Positions 23,235-36,582 are shown, counted from the stretch's first letter. The stretch is 64,000 nucleotides of DNA from Protostelium mycophagum (GCA_002081555.1 KV921238.1:1-64000); one strand, 5' to 3'. A program made the numbers and translations. The notes: generated by a model from the sequence alone, not told the origin.

Positions 23235-25793
23235 TCATGGTATGTCTGGTGGCAGTATGATGACGTCAGCTCTCAGTGTTGTGTCGTTCAGAAAGAGGGG
23301 CTTCTTTATGCGTAGTTCAATCAGGTACTTGATGGTGATCATTGGATCAGTCATCGAATGTGCCACATCATCATTGACCTTCAGCATGTCAGAAAGAAAT
23401 TTCAAGAATTACAAAAAATCACAAAAGAAAATTTTAAATTAAATCACAAACTCTAAAAATCAAAACATTCAGAAAAAAATATTCAGAAATAGTTCAGAGA
23501 AAAAGATTCTGACCATAATGATGCAATTGTCAGATAAAACGGAGTTCCTCGGGATCTTTTTGTTGACTGCGCATTCGTATACATTTTGCTCGAAATCATG
23601 GAAGATCCCCTCCTCAAAAGCGAGTGACGTCATCCTTATCAAGGTCACGTGATATTGGTACAGATCCACCGCTGACATATTCTCTATCAGCACGTCTACA
23701 TCGATCTCTACAATTCGTCAGTTTGTGACATTTTGCAGAGTCGAAGAGCGTAACCGGGATTTTCTCATGTAAAAATGGATATCCTTGCAGTACACTTGCA
23801 GCTTTGCTGCAAGCATATACATTTCGCACAGCTTGTGCAAACAGATATAACATGTTTTTTTGCAGCTTTGCTGCAGGCCAAAACGTCTCCTGCAGCTCTG
23901 CAGAATAGAAAAATCTTGTCCATACACATACTGCAAGTGTGATATGCTGCAGAAACTCCTCTGCAAGTGGATTTAAATCATATACAGCTCTGCTGCAGAA
24001 TAGAAATCTTGTTGATGTCTATTTGTTGGCGTGAAAGCGCGCTGTGCATCTGCAACATGAAGAACCTTCTGCGGCTCCGGGGGTTTAGGGTTTTGTAATG
24101 TGGACAAAATGATTGCGCATCAAAATATGCAAAAAATATTTCAATAAAAAATAATAATAAAATATTTTAAAAATGATAATAAATATTTCAAGAAAAAACT
24201 TGTGTTGATGCAATATCTTTGCCACGCATTCGAACACCACATGCAGTTTTCAACAAACACTCCAATAAAATCGCAGAGAAATCACGGAATATTCTGAGAA
24301 CATGCAAGAAAAATCACGGAAATTTCACCTCTTCCCGCCAAAACTACAGGATCTTTCAACTTGATGTAGCCGGTGATGTTGATTTCGCTTAACCTCGTTT
24401 CTGGCGTTTTAATGTGAATCTGTGGCGACCCTTGCGCATCATTATTGTCGACAACGGGGTTCCCAATGATCTGTATGTCTACATTTGCGCGGATGTCATC
24501 GATGTCTCTGTACATGGTGGCCTTGATCTTCCATGTGGATTGGGCCCATGCTGTGGCCGTGGAATTCTGTGAAATTTCAGCCGAATTTCGATGTCAGAAT
24601 TTTGGAGGGAAAATTGTTTTTTGCTGGCATTGAAAAAAAGCATCTGTTCTTGAAGAGTATACTGAGTACCCTCTGAAGTTTCGTTTGTGTTATAGGTGAT
24701 CATCGCACGGATCTCGCCTTTCGATTACATAATGGTAAAGTGTTTCTGAATGATCTCGTGTACTACACAAAATAGGGGGGACCCTATAGACGTCTTTGTG
24801 AATGTGCGGAACTATGATGTGCGAAAGATGTCCGCGTTACGCATCATTGCTTACTCGAAGCGAAGAGATGGCCCTCTCTGCATTGTCTTCTGGTGGAAAT
24901 TCAAATGTAAAAGTAGAGAAACCAGCGGGTAATACGACCGGATGATCTATCACTATGATCCTTTTTACGTATGTCCTCTCTTCATTTCTAAAAGGTGCAA
25001 TCCGTTGTTTGTGTGGCCGGTAAGAAATGGACGTCTGAGCCAGTCATGAAAGATCATAAAATCACAATAGTTCGATTCTTCGATTCGAATACTCTGCATG
25101 CATTACAAATACTCACAGTATTGGAGAGTTCAACCTTCAGACAGTTGACTCTGTGCTCCTCCAATGCAAAGTACGTGATGCTTCCACGAAAACCATTCTT
25201 CAGAGAGTTGATCTTCCTGTCAGGTGTGACTTGCATGTGGGTCCTCATCAACTCTGCATTGTGGGCCTCCATATGGTCTATCCGAAGTAAAATGTGAAGA
25301 CGGATCGTGGAATGAATCCCAGTTCTGCCGAAAATAAGGCGAATTTTCTTCGGGTTGCCGTGGAGAGAGGGTAAATACTGCCTAGCAACACGGGTTTTAC
25401 AACATAGCACGGCTGCATATGAATGCGCTTCTCTGCAGAGAGGACTTCGGCATACATACAGATGAAGAGGTGCCGGTGTTGCTGTGGACCCGTCCTCTTT
25501 GCTCGTGTGAAGTGGTCGCCACCGAAAAATCCTTTTCGTGAATTAAGAGACAAACGCAATTGCCCGAAACAACACGACCTCGTAAAATAAAATGTGTTTC
25601 TGAAAGTTGTTCTATTCATGTCGTGTGTAATAGGTGTCTTAGCGCGCTGGGCCATGTCCGCAACCACACCTCCGAAGCATTCAGTCTGAAAAAGGCGGAA
25701 AAATTTTACCTGAACTTTCTCTGGATGTTCTGGTGAATTGTCTTCTTGGTTCTCTTCGTCGTCAGAAGAAGTCGTGGAAGACGAGTTTGTCAT
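23235..25793 (-). CDS. Arrestin-domain protein (alpha-arrestin-like)
   Basis: Arrestin-fold proteins act as membrane-trafficking adaptors for receptors and transporters. The call rests on pattern, not a single hallmark. N-terminal half: NGFRGSITYFALEEHRVNCL, then IIVIDHPVVLPAGFSTFTFEFPP, typical of the LPAG...F.F.FP step in arrestin N-domains, then IRAMITYNTNE and STWKIKATMYRD. C-terminal half: NVDVLIENMSAVDLYQYHVT, NKKIPRNSVL, DDVAHSMTDPMITIKYLIEL and ADVIILPPDIP at the stop. The first exon is acidic and Ser-rich (MTNSSSTTSSDDEENQEDNS). Exon joins in 24900-25700 are uncertain. The long intron at 23700-24240 is full of TGCAGC/GCTGCA repeats. A GTG-initiated extension to 25811 is unlikely to be used. 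Confidence 0.55.
23795..23998. repeat. Cluster of TGCAGC...GCTGCA hairpins in an arrestin-gene intron
   Basis: At least five short palindromes occur within 200 bp: tgcagctttgctgca, the same again near 23862, ctgcagctctgcag, tgctgcagaaactcctctgca and cagctctgctgcag. They look like relatives of the TGCGGC/GCCGCA family with G replaced by A. Confidence 0.7.
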
Positions 25794-26027
25794 CTCGGAC
25801 GCATCATACACCTCTAAACATGGATCAGATCTTGTTCGCGGTTGTCATTACGCATTCATCTGAAAGGCGAATTTCATGTAAAAAATGACCTGCACTTGTC
25901 TTGAGTGAAACTCTGGGAATGCGGCAAGACAGAGAGAGAGGCAACCTGCCACGTCATCAGCATTGTCCACGGATGCATCTTTTGGGGTTGTACAAGCCGC
26001 ATTGGAATTTCATCGAAATTTCAATAC
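25794..26027. other. Spacer between RhoGAP 3' end and arrestin-like 5' end
   Basis: This 234-bp spacer contains an open segment that could be one more 3' exon of the RhoGAP gene after a gtgagt donor, but no frame continues convincingly. Confidence 0.4.
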
Positions 26028-29000
26028 TCACAATATGCCGCTATCGCGATTTTCTAGTTCTGTTGAAGACTTGGTTCCATTTTCTGAATCCTAAAATCAT
26101 TAACGTCTGCAACACGGCAACAGAACGCGGTAGTTGACGAGATTTGTGAGGAGCAAACACGGTTGCCACCATGTAAGTTCTCGATTCCCTCACCGAATTT
26201 TTTTCGAGCGTTGTAGACGTCTCCACACTGTCATCTACAACTATTCCTACAATTGATATATCGGCATTGTCATCCTGTACATCGGATGTCTGCATTTCTG
26301 GGGCGGGATTGTCCTCGAAGTCTGAGTCGGGGGACGACTGGGGTTGTACAGTGTGGTCGATGACGTCATCAGGGGGTAGCTCCGGCACCTCCTCTTCCAC
26401 GAAGCTGATGCTTTGCTGACACGTGTCAGGAAATTTCCTCGACGAAAACTCGTCACGGTTACGGACCGAGAAGATCAAGTTTTTAACGTGATTGTACAAA
26501 TAAAAAACATACCTCAAATAATTCTGGATAATATTGAATCAATGTCTCTACAACTGGAAGATTCCGGAGCAACTACAACGAATCAGCACCTTCTAAAAAT
26601 AGAATCATAGACATGAGAGTCGGGTGTTCCATAAAATGCCTCGTTGTAGAAACAAGATGAACGAGAGAAAATTCCGGGAAATTTACCATGTTACTGACAG
26701 ACATGGATATTCGTGAATTTTCTATGTACACTAAGTTGGGGGACAATACTATTGACAGATTTCCCGCGGTCATTTTGTTACGCTCGGAGTTCAGTGTAAT
26801 CCTGTGGCAGAGACGCATGATCGCGGATAAGGTGCGGTAGTTTGCCGGGGGGAGTTGCGGTAACAACGCGGATAACCGCGTTAACCTGTCGTTGGGAGTT
26901 TCTCCATCTGAAACGGGTTGAGCTTGTGTGGTTTCCCGCCAAAATTGGGTTTTAAAATTTGAATTTCGTACCTGGGGGAGTGGAAAATGCTTTGTACAAT
27001 TCAAAGGTGTACAAAGGCTGCGGAAGCCGCCGTAAAAACGTCTTTATGACCCCTATGACGTCATCACATATCACATGTCAGAATAACACGTACCTGTCAC
27101 GGCATTCGGGTCAGTTTTCGGTGGAATTTCAATATCTGCGATCCTGGAACTGTCATCCAACATCTCGATCAGATGCTGCTGGACTTCTTTTTGTGAGGAC
27201 ACTCTGAATAGACCCTCTATATTCATCCCTGCACCTGTCAAAAAGACTGCGCTCTTGAAATTTCACGGAAATTTCGACGAAAAGAGTTGTATTTCAGAAG
27301 AATTCTCAATCTTCTGTTCGATTTGTATGATCCGGTAAGATTTTCGCCGTGAAAATTTTTATAAAAGAATAGAAATTACCATTCGCGATTAAATAATTAG
27401 AAGCTTTTGTCACGATGATGGGGACACCGTCAGGTGTGTTCTCTCTCTTCACCAGCTCTTCTAAAGGTATTCCCATAATTGCAGTCTGAGAGAATAAGAC
27501 TTATATTATCGAATGAAATCTATCATTAAATAAAAATATTCGTCCGGAACGGTGCGTTAACTGACGTGAAGATGGCGGTACGTTACCGCAGTCGTTTACC
27601 TTTTTGGGGACTTGGAGAGAGATCCTCTGTGAATTGATTTTCTTCGCATCCGTTGCCGACTGGAAAATATTTAGATTTTTTTTAGAAAATTTTCTTCGAA
27701 ATTTTTGCATTTTAAAATTTTTCCGGGCCACAAATATTCGTTTGATCTTAACGTGATAGCTATCGCGTTAATAACCGCGAAAATGGGTGTCAGAATATTT
27801 TTGATTATATATTTAATTTAGAATTTGATCATCTTCAACTTGATCATCTACAACCGACCTTCTTCACAATTTCTCTCTGTGTGTCTAATATTGGTTTGTA
27901 CGACTTTAGAAAGTTCACCCCTTTTTGTAGAAATTCTGAGAAAATGTCGACATATCCACAACACTAGTCCGTGGATTAACTGTAGTAAAGGAAATTGTCG
28001 ACAAGATCCGTTCCGTGTGAATATTTTCACTGAAAAATCGATTTTTGTAGAATTTTTAAAACTTGATGTTGATCATTTTGATCATTCGATTTGATCATTA
28101 TTTAATTTAATCATTTTGATCATTTGATCATTACCAGGTCAATTGTGTCCACACACATCTGATTGTTGAGTTGGTTGATGTTCTGAAATGTCTCTTTCTT
28201 TACTTGCTGCAATTGTTCCGTCTTTTGTTTCAACTCATCATCCCTCTCGCTCTGCGGCTGTACAAAGTCAAGTGTTTGAATTTTGAAATCAAGATTGGGC
28301 GGGAAAGATCGTTCTCAACAGAGTTGAAAGCGAACATGCCAGCATGGATAAAAATACATTATAAGGACGTACCGTCAGATGAATGTATCTTTTCGATTTA
28401 GAACGATCGGCATTATCATATGCCGTCTGCCAACCTCTCAGTGCTTGCTGGTACTTCTTCTTGTTGGGCTGCAAATGTTTAATATCAACAATCCCATCTT
28501 CGTGATTCACCTTGATCTCGTTCGTTTGTTTGCTAACAAAATTTTCTACAGAATGGCCTTGGAGATTGATCAGGCGTTGCTGTATGTGGTGTCAGGTCTG
28601 TCATATCGTACATATCGGCTCACCATTCTCGCTTTTGCGGTGTCCATAACCTCTTCTAACTCCGCAACACAATGCAACATCGTCACTGAGAGTGTTGAGT
28701 AGCGTGAAAAGATATAACTCGATCCTCACTCATATTCTTTATGTGTGGTCTCTGCGATGATGTCTGTGCTAAATTCTTTGAGTGCTGTTCAAATGTGTCT
28801 CCCACTCTGTCATCGTTTCCTATATGGATCAATAATCTCGTCATATTTAACAGGAATTTTACCCTGCTTAAATCGACAGAATTTCCTTGATACAGAAGTC
28901 AAGAAGTCTCTGTTGATCCTGCTAAACTGCAGATTGTCAATCTTTGGTCACATCATCCCATCCCGCAAACACCTCAAACTCAGCATCGAGATCCAAATCA

Positions 29001-29047
29001 GGCATGGGTTGCTCCGGCGCCTTATGAAATGTCTTTCTGGACATCAT
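26028..29047 (-). CDS. F-BAR-like RhoGAP
   Basis: A Rho-family GTPase-activating protein with an N-terminal membrane-bending F-BAR-like region. The RhoGAP domain is clear: FRVSS holds the catalytic Arg finger; GVIKTFLRRLPQPLYTFELY; LPPANYRTLSAIMRLCHRIT; RNKMTAGNLSIVLSPNLVY; and VETLIQYYPELFE at its end. Before it come EEKAKxx-style helices: DTFEQHSKNLAQ, ELEEVMDTAKARM, NKKKYQQALRGWQTAYDNAD and DDELKQKTEQLQQVKKETFQ. The KYQQALRGWQTAYDNA helix is typical of F-BAR. The link GIPLEELVKRENTPDGVPI opens the GAP domain. The C-terminal tail is acidic and Ser/Pro-rich. The last coding exon probably ends with NRDSGIL. Two adjacent ATGs open the gene; I take the first. Exon borders in 28500-28900 are uncertain. 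Confidence 0.8.
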
Positions 29048-29164
29048 CAGTCGAAGTTGCTTGATGCCTCGGAGCTCTTGGACGGAAAATTATTTTGTTT
29101 GTGTCAGGAAAATGTCAGCCTCTGCCGCAAAAAATCATAGATCTCAAATACAAGAGGTTTATTT

Positions 29165-32100
29165 TTAGTAGCTTGGGATGCTGAGGGAAGTCTCTCTGGG
29201 GGGAACAGGAGGCAACTTCTTTTTATCTGGTTGTGGTGGCACCGCATTTTCTGTTGTGTTTATTAGAATAAATCCCAAAACTCTTTGCAGAAAATAGCCA
29301 CAATCAAAATGAGATTTGAAAACAAGTTGTAGAACTCACTGTAGATGCTCGCCATCTCTTCTAAGCGTGCCAGAGATTGCGAGGAAATCGGGAAAGGCTT
29401 TGCGGCAACTTGTGAGGGTGAAGGGGGCCTCTTTCCTCCAGCACTTCTTGGTAAGTTCGCCTCTGCCCAAGCCATGCGCCTCATCGTAGAATTTTCCGGA
29501 GGGCTTCTTGGCGGCTCCGGCTGCTAAAATTAGAACGGATAATATGAAGAAATTTCCAAGAAAATTCACCGAAAGATGTCGGGGATGAATTGGCGGGAGT
29601 TTGACGTGGTCTTCTGACTCGCCGGCTGTTTGTTGTGAGACTCAAAATTTGAAAATAACTGTCACCTTTTCCTCTGTCCAGCTTGATTGCTCGGAAACCT
29701 TCAGCGGATCTCCACGGCCTCAAACTATGATGACGTCATCACCCGCTCGTACGTGTAGACAGTCTCATACAATCTACTCACTCTTTCTCCTTCTCTTTGG
29801 GTTTGGTGGGTTCCTCTGAAGGTTCGGGTGCCGCCAGCTTCTTTGGCTTTTTAAACACCCTCTTCTTCTCTTTAGGCTTTTCAGATCTCTCCACAGCTTC
29901 CTTCCTGGCGGGCTTGGGGCTGAGTGAAATTTTTTGTTTTTCAGAAGATTCTTTCTTTTTCTTTGGTTTTGTGGGACTTTTTTTGGCTTTTGGTTTTTGT
30001 TCTTTTTCGTCCTCGGATTCTTCCTCCTTCTAAAAGTCAGGAAAATAATTGAAATTTCAAGGAAAACCCACGGAAGAAAAGTCCTCTTTGGGGGGGTCCT
30101 CCGGTGGTGTGGGTTTGCGGCTGGGACTTTTCTGAGACTTTTCTTCGGGTTCTTCGTCGCGGGGTGAGTCTTTTGCGCTGGGATTCTTCTCGGAAATTTC
30201 TGAATCTCTTGGGGTTGCCTTGACTGAAGGAGCTTTTTCAGATTTTTCCTCAGATCTTTCTTCAGATTTTTCCTCAGATCCTTCTTCGGATTTTTCCTCA
30301 GATTTTTCTTCGGATTTCTCTTCAGATTTTTCCTCAGATTTTTCCTCAGATTTTTCTTCGGAATTTTCTGCAGATTTTTCTTCGGATTTTTTCTCAACTT
30401 CTTCTTCGTCCTCGCCCAAATCAAGTTCATCAGCTTCTTTGGGTTCGGCCTTCTCCTCAGCCGCAGGTGCCTCGCGCGGTGTGGGCTTCGCACTGGCCTG
30501 CTTCTCGGTGTCTCTGGGGGTGGACTTGGCACTCGGCTGCTTCTCAGTATCTCTCGGCGTTGGCTTTGTAGAAGGTGCTTTTTCTGATTTTTTGTCCTCC
30601 TCTTCGAGCGAGCCCAAGTCCAATTCTACATCATTGTCTGCCATTTTTTCTGTCGTGTCTTGTTTCTCTTCAGCTGCAGGCGCCTCCTCTGTCTTTGTCT
30701 CTGCAGCCTGTAAAGAGTCACAATGTGATGTGATGATCACACTCACCGGCTCTGCTGTGTCATCATCAAGAGAACCGAGATCTAAATCTTCGGCTTCAGC
30801 AGCGTCCTTTGCTTCTGGTTTCTCCTCAGGATTCTCTTGTGCTTCTGGCTTCTCCTGAGTTGTTTCTTCTGCGCTTGCCTCCGTCTTTTCTTCTCCCTCA
30901 GATTTTTTATCTGCATCTTTGTCTGCTTTGTCTTGGGTGTCCTCTGTCTTTTCCACAGCAGCCTCAGATGTCTCCGCAGAATTTTCTTCTGCTTTTTCTG
31001 CTTGATTTTCCTCAACCTTTTCCTCTGATCTTTCTGCGACCTTTTCTTCTGATTTTTGTTCGATTTTGTTCTCAGCCTTTTCTTCAGGTTTTTCTTCGAC
31101 CTTTTCTTCAGACTTTTCTTCAGATTTTTCATCGGCTTTTTGTTCAGACTTTTCTTCGACCTTTTGTTCAGACTTTTCTTCGACCTTTTCTTCAGACTTT
31201 TCTTCGACCTTTTCTTCAGCCTTTTCTTCGACCTTTTCTTCAGCCTTTTCTTCAGATTTTTCTTGAGCATTTTCTTCAGCCTTTTCTTCAGATTTTTCTT
31301 TAGCATTTTCTTCAGCCTTTTCTTCAGCCTTTTCTTCAGATTTTTCTTCGACCTTTTCTTCAGATTTTTCTTCGACCTTTTCCTCAGCTTTTCCTTCAGA
31401 TTTTTCCTCCACATTGTCTTCAGGCTTCGGTTTTTCGGTCGACTCTTCTGATTTTTCAGCTTCACCCTCTGCAGGTGTGGCTTCCCTCGGGGTCGCCTTC
31501 ACGCTTGGAGCTTTTTCCGGTGTATTCTCAGCTTCAGTTCCGTCCTTCTTGTCTTCGACCTCAGCCTCCTTCCTTGGAGTTTTCTGGGGTGTGACGGGCC
31601 GGGTCTCTGTCCTCGGAGTTATAGATTCCTTTCTGGGTGTTGGCGCTGCTGATACCTGCTTTGGCGAAGATCCTCTCGGAGTTTGGGCTTTTCGGACAGA
31701 TTGAGGACTGTCTCTTGGGGAGGGGGCCTTTTCTTCTGACTCTGATTTCCTGGCAGAAGTTGGGCGGGAAGACCTTGGTGTAGGTTTAGGAGAAGCAGCC
31801 TTCTCTTCAGAGGCTCTTGGTGTCGGTTTCGCGCTTGGTGCTTTGTCTTCGGTGGGAGCGTCACGTGGTGTCGACTTGACACTCGGTGCTTTGTCTTCTG
31901 GCGCCTCTGAAGCCTCGCTTGGAGCCGCTCTGGGTGTGGCTTTGGCACTTGCAGATTCTCGTGGTGTCGCTTTCGTAGAAGGTGCTTTGTCCTGTGTGGA
32001 CTCTCTCGGTGTTGGTTTAGCACTTGCTGGTCTGGAGGCTGGCGCATCATGTGGTGTGGCCTTCGCTCTAGGGGTTTTGTCTTCTGCGGGTGTGTCCCGT

Positions 32101-35100
32101 GGTGTCGGCTTGGCACTGGCTGGTCTTGATCCTCGTGGTGTGGGTTTTGCGCTTGGTACCTTCTCTTCTGTCTCTGGAGCTGCTTCTTCGGCCACTGCAG
32201 CAGATTCTGTTGCAGTCTCAACAGACGCCTCTTGTGTCTTTGCATCCTCTGCAGGCTCCTCACTTGCTGCTTCGGTAGCCTCTGCAGCAGATTCTGTTGA
32301 CGTCTCAGGTGTTTCCTCTGTCTTCGCCTCCTCTTCGGGTTCCCCACTGGCTGGTGATTCGGTTGATGAATCAACAGGTGTCTCCTCTGTCTTTGCCTCC
32401 TCTACAGTCTCCTCACTTGCCGGTGCTTCGGTTGATGCAGCCTCTAGGGCAGCTTCCGGCTGAGCTTCTGGTGCAGGTTCTTCGGTTGTGTCTTTTGGCT
32501 CTTCTTCTGCCTCTGGATCAGCAGACCCACTATTTACTTTCTCCTCTCGTGGAGTCGACGCCTTTTCTTCGTCTTGAGCATCGCGCGGTGCATCTTTCTC
32601 TTCTGCCAGCTCTTCATTCTCAGGTTCACGTGGTGTCTGTTTGGCACTCGTAGGTCTGGGGGTTTCTCTTGTGCTTTCTGATTGGCGTGGAGTTGGTCTT
32701 GCACTGGGAGCCTTTTCTGCAGGCTCCTCTCTGGGAGTGGGTTTTGCTGAAGGTGCTTTGTCCTCCGACACCTCATTTGATGGTGTCTCTGATACCTCGG
32801 ACTCTTCGGCAGGTGCCGCTTCGCGAGGCGTTGCTTTTGCAGAGGAAGCTTCTCTTGGTGTTGGTTTTGTGCTCGGTGCCTTCTCTTCCGCAGGTGTGTC
32901 GCGTGGCGTTGGTTTTGCACTAGGAGCCTTCTCTCGTGGTGTGGCTCTGGCACTTGCGGGCCTTGAGGGATTATTTTCTTCTCCACGGGGTGTTGGCTTT
33001 GCGCTTGGAGCTTTCTCTTCTTCACCACGGGGTGTTGGCTTTGCGCTTGGTACTTTCTCTTCTTGAGATTCTCTTGGTGTGGATTTTACGCTGGCTGGCT
33101 CCCTGGGGGTTTGTTTTGCACTGGGGGGTCTAGATGACTTCGCTGCGGTGGTCTCTCGTGGAGTAGACTTCACACTTGGTGCCTTCTCCTCAGATGATTC
33201 TGTTGCAGTGGCCTCTGCCTCGTCCGTTGGCTCACTTGCCACTTCCTCCGTCGTTGTTTCGGCGGCATCTCTTGGAGAAGCTTTGACACTTTCAGGCTGG
33301 CGTGGCGTTGCCTTGACGCTTTCAGATTGACGTGGTGTCGCCTTAACACTTTCGGATTGACGTGGTGTCGTCTTGACGCTTTCAGATTGACGTGGTGTTG
33401 CCCTAACACTTTCGGATTGACGTGGTGTCGCCTTGGCACTTCCGGAGTTGGTTGTGGCTTCGGTGTTTTCAGGTTCTGCTGGTGTATCGCGGGGAGTAGG
33501 AACGGCACTTTGAGGACGAGAGGCTGCCTTCTCTTCAGATGTTTGACTTGCACTTGCCGGTCTGGGTGTGGCCTTGGTGCTCTCTGAACGTGGCGTAGGT
33601 CTGGCACTTGGTGCTTTCTCCTCTGTCACAGTGTCGCGAGGTGTCTGTTTGGCACTTGCAGGGCGAGACCTCGTCTTCTCTTCCAAATATTCGCCTCTTG
33701 GAGTCGGCTTTGCCGATGAAGAGTTCTCCGTGAAGGCGGCTTCAGGCTCTGCAACTTCTCTAGGAGTAGATTTAACACTCCTTGGCGTGGGCTTGACACT
33801 TGGTGCTTTTTCTTCTTCTGCAGGAGCTTCTCTGGGTGTCGCTTTGACACTCTCTGATGTCCTAGGAGTCGCCTTGACACTTGACGATTCTCTTGGCGTT
33901 GATTTTGCACTAGGAGATCGGGAGGTTTTTTCTGATGGAGCTTCACGAGGTGTAGATTTGGCAGAAGGGGTCTTTTCTCCATTTGATTCTTCGGTTTGCG
34001 GTTCTACTTGTGGTTCTTCACTGGGCTCATCTGAATCTTGTGGAGCATCTCGGGGTGTCGCTTTGACACTATTGGATTCTCTTGGTGTGGCCTTAACGCT
34101 TGTTGATTCTCTGGGTGTTGGTTTTAAGCTTGGAGCTTTCTCTTCTGTGACAGTCTCCCTCGGTGTTGACTTTGCGCTTGGGACTTGCGATTCTATTTTG
34201 GTTAATTAAATGCAGGACGCGGAAAAATTCTTGAAAGATAAATATCCACCTGCTCTGGGTGTGGATTGTCTTGGAGTTGCTTTGACACTCTCCGACTGAC
34301 GTGGAGTCGTCTTTGCGCTCGGTGCCTTCTCTTCTGCTGGTGTTTCATTTTCTGGTTCAGCTTTGCTTTCGGCATCTGATCAAAGTTTAGATATAACATT
34401 ATGAAAACTTTATACCTGCAGCTCTGGGTGTTTCAGATGGACGAGGAGTTGGTGCAACACTTTGTGTCACAGATTCTGCACGTGGAGGCGCTTTTACACT
34501 CTCAGAAGTTCTTGGTGTGGCTTTGGCGCTTGTCAGCTCTCTTGGTGTTGGTTTTGCACTGGGTGCCTTTTCTTCTGCAGGTGCATCGCGTGGTGTTGGT
34601 TTTGTGCTTGGGGCATTTTCTTCTTCTATTTCGCCTACATCTCTGGGTGTCGCTTTGGTACTCTCGGACGCTCTTGGTGTAGCTTTGACGCTGGTCGATT
34701 CCCTTGGCGTTGGTTTTGTACTAGGTACCTTCTCTTCTGCAGATTCGCGAGGTGTTTGTTTTGCACTTGTTGGTGTTGAAGGGGATTGCTCTTCAGTAGA
34801 TTCAGCAATATCTCTTGGCGTGGCTTTGGCGCTTGAAGATCCCCTTGGTGTAGGTTTAGCTGAGGGAGCTTTTTCTTCTACTTGCTCTGCTGGAGCATCT
34901 CTGGGTGTTACTTTGACACTCTCCGATGTCCTGGGAGTTGCTTTGACACTCGTCGATTCCCTCGGTGTGGGTTTAGCGGATGGAGATTTCTCCTCTGCTT
35001 GTGTATCACGTGGTGTTGCTCTGGTACTTGTGGTTCTTGAAGCTGATTTTTCTCTTGGCGTAGTATTTTCAGGTTCTGCGGGTGTCTCTTCCTCATCCTT

Positions 35101-36261
35101 CGCCTCTGCTGCCGCAGAATCACCGGTGTTCTGCTCTCGTGGAGTCGGTTGAGCAGAGGCGATTTTCTCTCGTGGTGTCGGTTTGACATTTTCTGACGTT
35201 CTCGGTGTGGCTTTGACACTTGTCGATTCTCGTGGAGTAGCTTTAACACTGCTTGATTCCCGTGGAGTAGGCTTAGCGCTGGTAGACCGAGAGGAGGGCT
35301 TTTCTTCAGGAATATCTCGTGGTGTTGATTTCGCGCTCGGAAGTTTCTCTTCTCCTGGAGCATCTCTGGGTGTAGCTTTGACGCTCCCCGAAGTCCTCGG
35401 AGACGCTTTTACACTTGAGGACTCTCTTGGTGTTGGTTTTGCTGATGGTACTTGGTCTTCTACAGGTGCTTCACGTGGTGTTGGTGCTGCAGATGCCGCT
35501 TTCTCTGCTGGCGCTTCGCTTGCGGCGTCTTCGACTGGATTTTCTGAAGGTGTTGTCTGTCGAAATTGAGAATTATTTGGAAATTTATAATTAATTTACC
35601 TCCTCTTCAGCTTTCTGTTTGCTATTTTCGGTGTTATCTACATTTTCTGTCTTTGCAAATCAGGCCACCATTCAATGTATTGATGTAATCACCTTATTTT
35701 CTTCTTCAAGATCATCCACGTTCGAAGAGGTATTTTCTTCAGACTGTTCCACAACCTCACCACCATTCTGGTTTGATGTTCAACAAATGTTGGAGGAAAA
35801 ATTTAATCACCTCCACAGCTGCATCTACGACCGCAGACTCCACGTTTTCAGGCGTCTCTGCCTCTTCAGATGTCTTCTCGTCTCCCCCCTAAATCAATCA
35901 CCAATCACATCAATTCTCTCGCGAACCTCTTCAGTTTCTCTTTCGGTTTCTGGTGGTGGCGGAACATCTAAAGTCAACGTCTCTGCGACATCTTCTGCAG
36001 CGTCCTCTGCTGGTCTTCGAGGTGTTCCACCTTGAGATGCTGGGACTGTTAGAGAGTCCATTCTGATTAATCCAATATGCTTCTTCACAGACGGCGCGAT
36101 CTTGCCAATTAATGCATCTGAAAATCGTCGGCCCACAGATGACCGACTAAAGAAGAAATGAAATGTGAAGAAGTGGAGTCACATCACTCACCAGTAGCTG
36201 ATATCTGCTCTCCATCATTTACGCTGGTATCAACACTGACTCCATCTTCCTCACTGCTCAT
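29165..36261 (-). CDS. Giant disordered repeat protein with K-x-TPR motifs
   Basis: About 2,000 residues, almost entirely low-complexity and unlike any family I can name. The N-terminus (MSSEEDGVSVDTSVNDGEQI) is acidic; a short ordered-looking piece follows (IGKIAPSVKKHIGLIRMDSL). From about 35560 down to 30040 the protein is built from degenerate 10-18-residue units around KAPSAKPTPR, with variants KATPRE, KQTPRD and VKSTPR. I count about 40 TPR tripeptides in 30057-33686 alone and roughly 30 more upstream. Within this lie an Ala/Glu-rich block and a block of EEKxEEK repeats (about 30880-31420). The C-terminus is Lys-rich (KPKEKKRVFKKPKKL), then Pro-rich with an SH3-type PPVPPRE near the end. 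Each T-P-R is a possible proline-directed kinase site (inference). It is divergent from the GT8 gene and upstream of the RhoGAP. Confidence 0.75.
30060..35560 (-). repeat. Degenerate coding repeat array (K-x-TPR and EEK units)
   Basis: The DNA is itself repetitive, with units such as 'ggtgtcgctttgacact' and 'ttttcttcagatttttcttc' on the plus strand. Repeat length and spacing vary, so the array grew by slippage and unequal exchange. It generates long overlapping open frames in other frames and on the plus strand; these are by-products. Confidence 0.85.
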
Positions 36262-36582
36262 CTTCTTTTGTTATATGAGGAAGGTGACCACTTCAGACGG
36301 TGTGTTGACAGCTGTGGTTGGCTTCGAGGACGTCTAAAAATAACTTGGTCGGGTTATTTTTGTCCACTCCGTTTCCGTTCCTATAATTTCTTGTCTCCGA
36401 CCAGTTTCACGAGAATAAAGTACTTTAATGAAACTATGGAGAGTCTTTCTTCTGAAGAACCTTCGCAAAAGCCTTGAGGCTGCGTGTGCTTGGTCTGAGT
36501 TAGGTTGATTGACAATCATTGTAGAATGCCAATTTTGGAAAATTCGTCTGTTTTAATTTTGGGTTTTTCAAGATCACATCAC
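36262..36582. other. Divergent promoter spacer
   Basis: This 321-bp spacer lies between the start codons of the repeat protein (-) and the GT8-like gene (+). No coding sequence is supported. Confidence 0.5.

Noticed and set aside
30220-33587. Long plus-strand open frames opposite the K-x-TPR repeat gene (Ser/Phe-rich and Leu-rich)
   Set aside because: They mirror the repeats in other frames; the composition is forced by codon complementarity, and the minus-strand reading has spliced N- and C-termini.
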